DNA of 26,372 nucleotides from UBA2330 sp035443185 (GTDB taxonomy: Bacteria; Bacteroidota; Ignavibacteria; Tepidaquicellales; Tepidaquicellaceae), in contig DAORRV010000046.1 of NCBI GenBank assembly GCA_035443185.1, forward strand, positions 1 to 26,372. Direction: 5' to 3'. Position 1 is the stretch's first letter. Each line of letters opens with the position of its first letter. The translations under genes were made by a program, and so were the position numbers. Positions 7,479 through 14,939 of the stretch are shown in pieces. Below the pieces are notes generated by a model. The model searched no databases. It had not been told where the DNA came from and saw only the letters and a list, made by a program, of their open reading frames with translations.

Positions 7479-8705
7479 ATGAAAAAAATAATTTTAATAT
7501 TTACTGTAATTCTACTCTCAAGCCAAGGTGCAGAAGCGCAGTGGATACAGCAGTTAACACTCGGACATCCAATTAGAGATATAGAGTTTTTAAACAGAAA
7601 TACCGGCTGGGCGTGCGGAGATAATTTTATATATAAAACTACTAACGGAGGAATAAATTGGATAAATCAACCAAACTCTTCTACTTCTTTCATTCAACAG
7701 ATCCACCCTGTCAATGACAGTGTAGTATATGCAGCAGGCTGGTGGAATTTTTTAAAGACAACAGACGGGGGCAATAACTGGATTTCCATTTTCAGCGGAG
7801 GACCGGGAATGGGACTTCCAACTCTCGATGGCATATTTTTCATAGATGAAAATACAGGCTGGATGTGCGGACAGGTTACTATTATGAAAACCACTGACGG
7901 CGGAAATTCATTTATTGACTCAGGAAGAATTGAAGGTTTACCAATGGATATTTATTTTAAAAATGAAAATGAAGGTATAATGAGTTCACAATTTGGCTTC
8001 GTTTTTAGAACAATTAATGGCGGTAAAGATTGGATAACGGAAAGAATTATAAAATCTGGCAGTCAATATAATTTCCTTAAAGTTTCTTTTGTAAATGACA
8101 GCGTAGGTTACGTCGGTGGTGAAATAGTTTTTAAAACAACTAATTTTGGCGTGACATGGGATAGTGTTGGCGCAGTTCCTTTTGGTGTTGAAGAAGCATA
8201 CTGTATAGAATTTGCTGACGAAAATACAGGGTACTGCGGGGGGACTGCCGGGACACTCTTTAAAACTACAGATGGAGGCGGGACATGGGTGCAGATGCAA
8301 GGTTCTTTCTTCAATAATGGATATTTCAGGAGCATATACGCCTACAGCGATCTTATTGTCTGGGCTGTAGGAAACGGTAAATTTCTCTTTACGGAAACCG
8401 GAGGATTAGTAAATATTGAACATTTAAGTGCAAAAATCCCAGGTGATTTTGTACTTTACCAAAACTATCCTAATCCTTTTAATCCAAAAACTAAAATAAA
8501 ATTTGATGTAAAAAATATAAGTCATGTAAATCTTGAAGTTTTTGATATGCTCGGAAGAAAGGTTTCTACATTGATAAATGAAAGACTGCAAACAGGAACT
8601 TACGAGGCAGAATTTGAAATACCGGATCAAAATTCAGGAGTTTATTTTTATAAATTAAGCGCAGAGAATTTCAGTAAAACTATGAAAATGATTCTGCTAA
8701 AATAA
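7479..8705 (+). CDS. T9SS-secreted YCF48-like Asp-box propeller protein
   Basis: 408-residue exported protein. Residues 1-20 are a signal peptide (AEA-Q cleavage). Residues about 25-320 contain about seven degenerate Asp-box/YCF48-type repeats: IYKTTNGGINW, LKTTDGGNNW, MKTTDGGNSF, FRTINGGKDW, FKTTNFGVTW, LFKTTDGGGTW and a last ETGG, each preceded by a G-W/Y-x-x-G strand. They should fold as a beta-propeller. The last 85 or so residues are the T9SS sorting domain (QNYPNPFNPKTKI ... MKMILLK). Relatives are annotated as photosystem II assembly factor-like by homology to Ycf48, but here this means only a shared propeller fold. A related gene with the same architecture lies at 13658-14935. The function is unknown, probably surface adhesion or binding. 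Confidence 0.88.
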   Translation: MKKIILIFTVILLSSQGAEAQWIQQLTLGHPIRDIEFLNRNTGWACGDNFIYKTTNGGINWINQPNSSTSFIQQIHPVNDSVVYAAGWWNFLKTTDGGNNWISIFSGGPGMGLPTLDGIFFIDENTGWMCGQVTIMKTTDGGNSFIDSGRIEGLPMDIYFKNENEGIMSSQFGFVFRTINGGKDWITERIIKSGSQYNFLKVSFVNDSVGYVGGEIVFKTTNFGVTWDSVGAVPFGVEEAYCIEFADENTGYCGGTAGTLFKTTDGGGTWVQMQGSFFNNGYFRSIYAYSDLIVWAVGNGKFLFTETGGLVNIEHLSAKIPGDFVLYQNYPNPFNPKTKIKFDVKNISHVNLEVFDMLGRKVSTLINERLQTGTYEAEFEIPDQNSGVYFYKLSAENFSKTMKMILLK

Positions 8706-8708
8706 ACC

Positions 8709-8741
8709 GGAGGGTCAATTATGAATACTCCACCATGGTAA
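8709..8741 (+). other. Micro-ORF with strong Shine-Dalgarno sequence
   Basis: GGAGGG (8709-8714) stands six bases before ATG (8721), which opens a six-codon frame ending in TAA at 8741. Shine-Dalgarno sites this strong are rare in the window. GGAG can also pair with CTCC inside the micro-ORF. It lies just after the YCF48-like stop codon and just before a bulged hairpin (8756-8835). It may be a leader peptide or simply chance. Confidence 0.25.
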
Positions 8742-8755
8742 GTAATAAAAAATTA

Positions 8756-8845
8756 GGGCGACAGCTCACTTTATAACAAACGCGGACAACGTTTAAATTT
8801 AAAAGTAATTCTTAATTTGCAGAATTGCTGCGCCCATTTTTAATT
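8756..8845 (+). terminator. Bulged long-range hairpin followed by a T-rich tract
   Basis: GGGCGACAGC (8756-8765) pairs with GCTGCGCCC (8827-8835) with one bulged A, closing a 61-base loop that can itself fold (AAACG/CGTTT inside). ATTTTTAATTTT follows the closing arm. It lies between two co-directional secreted-protein genes. It is either a terminator for the upstream gene or a small structured RNA element. Confidence 0.4.
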
Positions 8846-8884
8846 TTCTAAAATAACTTTTTTAAACCATTAAATTAAGCGAAA

Positions 8885-9178
8885 ATGAAAAAATTAATAT
8901 TTATATTTTTAAGCGTTCTATTTTTTTTAACTTATCATAATTCCTTCCCGCAGCCTTATGATTATAGCTGCGGTACTGAAATAATTAGCGGTCAGTCACC
9001 GACTTCTTCTATATTTATAGGCGGCAAATATAAACCTCACAGAACGGATATTGGCGGAGCTTCGACCGGTACTGATCATTTTCCAGTTCTCGTTGTATTT
9101 GTTCAGTTTCAGAATGAACCCGGAGATACAAGTAATATGGATCCAAATTACTGGAGTCGAGAGGAAAATTTCATGTGA
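8885..9178 (+). pseudogene. N-terminal fragment of an M6-like metalloprotease (signal peptide and start of prodomain)
   Basis: 97-codon frame with a clear signal peptide (MKKLIFIFLSVLFFL, cleavage near residue 22) and the segment HFPVLVVFVQFQNEPGDTSNMDPNYW. That segment is the usual opening strand of M6-type secreted proteases, in which a conserved valine-rich F-x-D/N strand precedes the catalytic domain. The frame ends at TGA 9176-9178, exactly where the next reading frame takes over. The catalytic domain, including the zinc site, lies in the +2-shifted frame starting near 9136-9175. The pair is read here as one gene (8885-11295) broken by a frame change. Without the downstream part this fragment has no enzymatic potential. 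Alternatives are a sequencing or assembly error, or a translational frameshift. Confidence 0.7.
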
Positions 9179-11295
9179 CCGGAAGAGCGGTATCAGTAAT
9201 ACTTCCGCATGATTATCAATGGTATGTAGATTATTCCGGAAATAAAATCGCTAAAATAAATCGTGATACTTATGATGCTTTAAATGGTACGGGAATAAAT
9301 TTAGATTGGCAATTATTTGATAAATGGACATATGACAGTTTAGGAAATTTTACATTCGCTGCAGATGGACGGGTCGATATGCTTTTAAAAGTTCATCGTC
9401 ATGATCCTAACAAATTGTTGCATCCTACGGCTGGAGGTTATATTCCGTTAGGAGCGTGCGAAGGCGCAGACTGGAACAATGAATATACAGTTTATCAAAG
9501 CGGAAGTACAGCTGTAAAAATTAACGGAAATACAGGAGGTAATGGATCCGGCGGAGTTGTATGTCCTAAGGGAAGTATTACAGACAGAGAATTTTATCTT
9601 GCTGTAACTACACATGAAATGGGACACTATTTATGGGGACATGGTCATCATCAATATTGTAAGATGGCAGGGGGAATGGGAGGCGAATTCGGACTAAGTC
9701 CCTGGGAAGTGGTAAAACTTGAATATATTGAACAACAAATCGTTAATTACACCAATCCGAATTATTATTTATCTGATTATATGTCCAGAGGCGGTACTTC
9801 AGGAACAGAGGGAGAAATTTTACAAGTTCCTATAAATGAATCAGGAAGTCAATTTTTTCTTTTGGCAAACAGAGGAAATTTATCAGAATGGGATAAAAAA
9901 ATGGGAGGTGATACGGTTGCCGGTTATTTTTTAAAAGATATAAATGAAGATTATGGAAAAGGAGTTTATATATATCATGTTATCGGAGGATATTCCGAAC
10001 CATCCGGAAATGAGCAAGAAATTGATTTAGAATGTGCTGACGGTTTATGGGATTGGACACAGCAAGGAACTTCAAGTCCCCTATGGAATCAAACTATTAT
10101 TCATCCGGTTTTTGTAAAAACGGATGTAAAATACGATCAGGATAATCCAGCGATTTATGACCATATAGGAAAAGATGGAATGAGTGCCTGGGTAACAGGA
10201 ATAGTAAATGGAAATAATTATACACAAGGACCTTGGTATTCTGAAGGAAAGAGCCATACTTATAGTCCGCTGAATCACGGTACAGACAGAGTATATACAA
10301 ATGATAAAGATTTTTGGTATTCTTATCAAGTTGCAGGAGATCGTTATGATCCATGGAATATCGGATATAATGAATTATTTTCCCCTTATTCGAGTCCAAA
10401 TTCAAAAGACAGTGCAAATCAGTATACGGGAATTTACATTTGGATGTATTCTAGTTCCGGATCAGGTCCTACAAGTTCAGCAGCATTTAAAATATTCAAA
10501 GCCGGCGAAGGCGGTTATACTGATTCTTCAATCCTTCAGATCACACCTCCATCCCGTCCAATGGGACTAAATGTAATGCCCTGCGATTCTCAGCCGACAA
10601 TAAATTACTATAAAAGAATAAAACTTAAATGGAATCATAATATGGAACCTGATATGGAAAGAATTTTAATCGGTGAGGAAGGATTATTCAAAAGATATAA
10701 AATTTACAGAAGTACTGCATCAGATATGGGATCTGTTCCTCCTGACGCTTTACAAAACTCAGAGAACTATTATACTTGTATTGATACAATAGATATTCTT
10801 AACAGCTCTGAACCGGAATATATTGATGCACAACTTGTTTCAATTTGCAATACCTCTGCATGTGAAGCTCCTAATTTTTGTATTGAATATCCTGTCAGAT
10901 ACAGGGTTCAGGCAGTGGATAAATATGAGGATGTTTCTGTTTTATCAGATTTTGTCAGTACACGGGCCGGAAGTCTAGAGATTGGACCGAGAGGTAATTT
11001 TAATTTATCGGAAACTGAAAACGAATTACCTTCAGAATATTCGCTGAGACAAAACTATCCTAATCCATTTAATCCAAGTACAAACATTCAATACGATCTT
11101 CCGGCTGATAATTTTGTTACAATAAAAATTTATAATACACTTGGTAAAGAAGTATTGAATCTTGTTAATGAATTTAAAAATGCGGGCAGATATATTGTAT
11201 CTTTCAGAGGAGCAGGTCTATCAAGCGGAGTATATTATTACAGGATTAAGGCAGGCAGCTTTGAGCAGATACGGAAGATGATTCTTTTGAAATAA
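9175..11295 (+). pseudogene. M6-like zinc metalloprotease with T9SS sorting domain, 5' part in another frame
   Basis: 706-codon frame (nominal GTG start at 9175; the frame is open back to 9136). It carries a secreted metalloprotease without its own signal peptide. The zinc-binding stretch THEMGHYLWGHGHH has His147, Glu148 and His151, followed by a GGMGGEFGLSPWE segment, the place where the M6 Met-turn and W-E motif occur. Upstream FDKWTYDSLGNFTFAADGRVDMLLKVHR matches the conserved pre-catalytic region. Later residues (about 450-600) look like a fibronectin-type domain (RPMGLNV...KRIKLKWNHN...YKIYRS...YRVQAVDKYED). The last 85 residues are the T9SS domain (QNYPNPFNPSTNI ... MILLK). The open codons just before the nominal start encode ESRGKFHV, which reads naturally into TGRAVSVILP, so the GTG is not a true start. 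The gene is probably inactive unless ribosomes shift frame or the break is an artefact. Confidence 0.8.
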
Positions 11296-11350
11296 ATTCT
11301 AAAACTTTCAATTTTAAGTTTCAAATTTTATCTTATTAAAAAAATAAAAA

Positions 11351-11383
11351 AAACTTCCGAAATCTAAAAGACTTCGGAAGTTT
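11351..11383 (-). terminator. Intrinsic terminator of the BNR protein gene, possibly bidirectional
   Basis: AAACTTCCGAA (11351-11361) pairs perfectly with TTCGGAAGTTT (11373-11383). On the minus strand the second arm runs straight into a long T-tract (complement of the A-run at 11341-11353). It therefore ends the minus-strand gene whose stop is at 11438, and may also serve the plus-strand protease ending at 11295. Confidence 0.85.
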
Positions 11384-11437
11384 ATAAAACTGATTTTGAT
11401 CATTGAACATTATTCATTGATCACTGAACATTGTCAG

Positions 11438-13483
11438 CTATTTAACAAGCATAAATTTCTTTGAATCAACAAATCCATTTGCTTCTATTCTGTAGAAATA
11501 AACTCCGCTGTTTAAATCAGCAGCGTTTAATGAATATGAATATGAACCTGCACTCATTTCATTATTAACAAGTTCTTTTACTAACTTTCCGCTGATGTCA
11601 TATACATTTAATTTCACTGATCCGTTTTTGGCAATGTCAAAATTTATTGAAGTGACAGGGTTAAAAGGATTTGGAAAATTTTGTGATAAAGAGAATTTTT
11701 CAGGAATTCCTGTCTCACTCGTTGTAATTCCAACAAGTCCAACTGTAAGAGTTACTGTTCTTTTATGAACAGGAGTACCATTAGAGCCTGCAGATGTCAG
11801 TGTAACAGTATATGCACCGGGTGTAGTATTTGGAGCTGCATTAATTCTTACTTCAAGTGAATCAGGATAATTGGTTAATGTATTTCCATTTGGAAATGAA
11901 ACTGTAAGTGCTCCACTTGCAGGGGTAGGTGTTACAACTCCGCTGAATGTAGTTACATCTGTATAAAGCTTAACTGCAGGGACTACAGCTTTGAAAGTTG
12001 TAAAGTTTGAGTTGGTAACTACTACTGCTGTTGGATTTACTTTTAAAGCATAGTCAGGAAAATATGCTCCGATATTTTTATAATTTCCTTGTCTTCCGTC
12101 ATACCAGACAGAGAATGAAGATTTTTCATTAGCTGTCATTCCGTCATAGTCACCTCTGTAACAGTTTTGATTTGGAGAGCATGCCGGTGTCGGATATGTC
12201 CATGTCTGAGTGGTAAGTCTTTGATTTGGAGCAAATGTAGCACCTCCGTCATCTGTATATGTTGCATAGACATTTACTCCGTAAGCTGCAGGATTATCTC
12301 TTGTATCATACCATTTCATATAAAGTCTGCCAGTTTCTTTCTCACACCAAATTGCCGGAAACCACTGATCACTAAGTTCAGGATTTGGATTATCATTTAC
12401 TCTAATTCTGCTTGACCATGTTGCAGCTTTGTCATCAGAGTACTGAAGAATTATATCCGGTTTGTTTGCATTTCCAACAGGTTCGTTAGAAGCATAAACA
12501 AGATAGAGTCTGCCTCTGTTAGGCCCGTAACTGTTATCCATTGCAATCATTGGATAAGGTCTTGTCCTGCCATTATTTATAACAAGTCTTCCTGCAGTAT
12601 TAAGTGTACCAACAAATCCGGCTACAGTTAAACTTGACATAACTGTGAAAGTAGCCCCGCCATTAGTCGAATGATGAAATACATATGTAACGTTTGAAGA
12701 TGTTCCGGTATTAGTAACATAAACAACACTTCCGCCCTGAGTTGCACCGTTAGGACCAACTGCTATCATAACTCCCGGTATTTGATTTGTTGAAGAATAA
12801 GTATTAGCCCATGTCAGTCCGCCGTCAGTACTTCTGGAAAAAGTACCCGGTGTGATAGCAGCATATAAATAATTTGCATAAGGTCCTGCAGTCTGATCTG
12901 CTGCCATTGTATTTCTGTCATTTCCTGCAACGGTAAGTATCGCCGGACCGTAGGTCTGTCCTGCGTTTGTGGAATTATAAACATATTGTCCGTTTACACC
13001 TGAGCCGTAATGAAGCACTCCAAGACTGTCCCATGCTGACCAGGGATCACAACATATGGAAGGGTGATAACTTGGATTGCTCAAAGTCCAGTCATGTCCG
13101 TTCCTTGTATAATAAGCATTTTGACCACTTCCGCCGTTTACTCCAAACTGCATTTCAAGTGGGTTTCTTGGATTGGATACAAGCATTTGTTCTGCATTAT
13201 CAATTCCAATCTCGAAATTATCAAAACCGATTGCATCAGTTATAATATCTGATGTTCCGTCTCCCTGTACATAATGTGTTAATGATTCTCTGGTTGGTCT
13301 GTCAATATTCGGATCACTTTCATCATAATTCATAAAGTAATTTAATCCTGAACCCTGAAAGATCTGTGTACCTAAAAGCGCAAACAGCACCAGTATTACA
13401 AAGCCCGTGATTCCGCTTTTGAAAAATTTGGTATAGTTTTTCATTGTATTAGTTTTGTTTATTAAATAATTTTTGGTTTTCAT
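11438..13483 (-). CDS. T9SS-secreted BNR/sialidase-like repeat protein
   Basis: 681-residue exported protein. The likely true start is Met14 (MKNYTKFFKSGITGF), which begins a standard signal peptide or membrane anchor (GFVILVLFALLGTQIF). The first Met adds a short basic tail and is less typical. Residues about 85-470 contain BNR/Asp-box repeats (STDGGLTWAN, STNGGATFTV, SDDKAATWSS, TDDGGATFAP) of the kind found in six-bladed sialidase-like propellers. I cannot confirm the Arg triad and Glu/Tyr pair of a true sialidase, so binding rather than hydrolysis is possible. Residues about 485-590 form a beta-rich linker domain with many T/S residues. The C-terminal 80 residues are the T9SS domain (QNFPNPFNPVTSI ... 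KKFMLVK). It ends in LVK rather than the LLK of its neighbours. Confidence 0.85.
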   Translation of the reverse strand: MKTKNYLINKTNTMKNYTKFFKSGITGFVILVLFALLGTQIFQGSGLNYFMNYDESDPNIDRPTRESLTHYVQGDGTSDIITDAIGFDNFEIGIDNAEQMLVSNPRNPLEMQFGVNGGSGQNAYYTRNGHDWTLSNPSYHPSICCDPWSAWDSLGVLHYGSGVNGQYVYNSTNAGQTYGPAILTVAGNDRNTMAADQTAGPYANYLYAAITPGTFSRSTDGGLTWANTYSSTNQIPGVMIAVGPNGATQGGSVVYVTNTGTSSNVTYVFHHSTNGGATFTVMSSLTVAGFVGTLNTAGRLVINNGRTRPYPMIAMDNSYGPNRGRLYLVYASNEPVGNANKPDIILQYSDDKAATWSSRIRVNDNPNPELSDQWFPAIWCEKETGRLYMKWYDTRDNPAAYGVNVYATYTDDGGATFAPNQRLTTQTWTYPTPACSPNQNCYRGDYDGMTANEKSSFSVWYDGRQGNYKNIGAYFPDYALKVNPTAVVVTNSNFTTFKAVVPAVKLYTDVTTFSGVVTPTPASGALTVSFPNGNTLTNYPDSLEVRINAAPNTTPGAYTVTLTSAGSNGTPVHKRTVTLTVGLVGITTSETGIPEKFSLSQNFPNPFNPVTSINFDIAKNGSVKLNVYDISGKLVKELVNNEMSAGSYSYSLNAADLNSGVYFYRIEANGFVDSKKFMLVK

Positions 13484-13657
13484 AAAATAAAGTTATGACT
13501 TTTATTAATCAACTTAAAAAATGATTAAAAAAAATGATGAAGGTTGTTACATTAAGTGACTGTATTTGAAAGTTTAAATTAAATAATTTGATAAAAGATT
13601 TTTATACCTAATAATAAATGTCTCCAATATTGATACCTGATTTTAATTTTCCAGAAT

Positions 13658-14935
13658 ATGAAGTTTAAATTAATCTTGTTTTTATTTTTTTCAGTTGTAA
13701 TTTATAAAACCTGTATGGCTCAGATTAACTGGGTCAGGCAGACAAGTCCTGTAACATCAGCACTTTTCAATTGTGTCTTTACTGATACACTGAACGGCTG
13801 GGCAGCCGGTGAAGAAGGAATTATTCTTCATACTTCAGACGGTGGAAATAACTGGATAATTCAATCCAATCCTGTTGATTATTATATTAATGATATTTTT
13901 TTTATAAATAAAAATACCGGATGGTGTGTGTCAAATGAATTTCTTCTGAACGGAACTACTTTGATCAGGACGTCAAACGGTGGTAATAACTGGATCGCCG
14001 AACCATTTCCCGACTCTTCTGTTTTTTTCAGATCAATATTTTTTCTCGATTCTTTAAATGGATATTTGGCAGGGTTTTTTGGTACTGTATATAAAACTAC
14101 TGACGGTGGAAATAACTGGAATCCAACTTTTGTAGATACATCTACTTATTCAATGTATCCGATCAATAAAATTAAATTTCTTAATGCTCAGACCGGATTT
14201 GCCTGCGGAGGAATAATTGATATAGCAGGTGTAATGTGGACTTCCACTAACAGCGGAAATAACTGGTCAGCAATTGATTATGCTGCCGAACCTTTTTATG
14301 ATTTTTCTTTGAAAGACCCCGACAGACTTTTTGCAGTTGGAGGTGATTTTGAATATGGTGCGCAGTTTGTACTTTCATCTAACTCAGGAACGAGCTGGAA
14401 TTACAATTCACTTGGTTTTTTTGGGCAGGGACAGTCAATCGATTACAGAACTAAAAACGAAATGTGGATGGCACTTGGTTTTTCAGGCGCATGGGCATTC
14501 TCTGATGATACGGGACATACATGGGTTACTTTTCCGACTACAGATATTGCCGCCATTAATTCAGTAAAATTCGTTGACTCTCTTCATGGCTGGGCAGTCG
14601 GGAATAACGGAGCAATTCTAAAATATGTGTATGACCTTGTCAATATAACGCTGAATGAAAGTGAATTTCCAAATAGTTATTCACTTTCGCAAAATTATCC
14701 AAACCCCTTTAATCCGGAAACTGTAATAAAATACTCATTACCTGTTTCGGCATTTGTAAAGCTGAGAGTGTATGATGTTCTTGGAAATGAAGTTGCGGAA
14801 CTTGTGAATGAAAAACTAAACGCAGGTAGCTATTCAGTAAAATTTAGCGGAAAGAATCTTTCGAGCGGAGTTTATTATTATAATATGACTGCTGATGATT
14901 TTTCTGAGACTAAACGAATGATCCTGTTGAAATGA
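13658..14935 (+). CDS. T9SS-secreted YCF48-like Asp-box propeller protein (second copy)
   Basis: 425-residue exported protein with signal peptide (residues 1-21, cleavage at CMA-Q). It has about seven Asp-box-like repeats: LHTSDGGNNW, IRTSNGGNNW, VYKTTDGGNNW, WTSTNSGNNW, LSSNSGTSW, AFSDDTGHTW and a terminal GWAVGNNGAIL strand. The later repeats lose the Asp-box wording, so the propeller is partly degenerate. The T9SS domain occupies the last 85 residues (QNYPNPFNPETVI ... KRMILLK). It has the same architecture as the gene at 7479-8705 and is probably a diverged paralogue. Its stop codon lies only four bases from the stop of the convergent glycosyltransferase gene, with no visible terminator between, so the 3' ends of the two transcripts should overlap. 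Confidence 0.88.
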   Translation: MKFKLILFLFFSVVIYKTCMAQINWVRQTSPVTSALFNCVFTDTLNGWAAGEEGIILHTSDGGNNWIIQSNPVDYYINDIFFINKNTGWCVSNEFLLNGTTLIRTSNGGNNWIAEPFPDSSVFFRSIFFLDSLNGYLAGFFGTVYKTTDGGNNWNPTFVDTSTYSMYPINKIKFLNAQTGFACGGIIDIAGVMWTSTNSGNNWSAIDYAAEPFYDFSLKDPDRLFAVGGDFEYGAQFVLSSNSGTSWNYNSLGFFGQGQSIDYRTKNEMWMALGFSGAWAFSDDTGHTWVTFPTTDIAAINSVKFVDSLHGWAVGNNGAILKYVYDLVNITLNESEFPNSYSLSQNYPNPFNPETVIKYSLPVSAFVKLRVYDVLGNEVAELVNEKLNAGSYSVKFSGKNLSSGVYYYNMTADDFSETKRMILLK

Positions 14936-14939
14936 TTTC

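Noticed and set aside
7479..8705. True photosystem II assembly factor Ycf48
   Set aside because: The repeats resemble Ycf48 only in fold, and the protein carries a T9SS surface-export domain with no photosynthesis genes nearby.
11438..13483. Confident sialidase (neuraminidase) activity
   Set aside because: Asp-box repeats are present, but I could not identify the Arg triad and nucleophilic Tyr/Glu pair with confidence, so only a BNR-repeat propeller is claimed.
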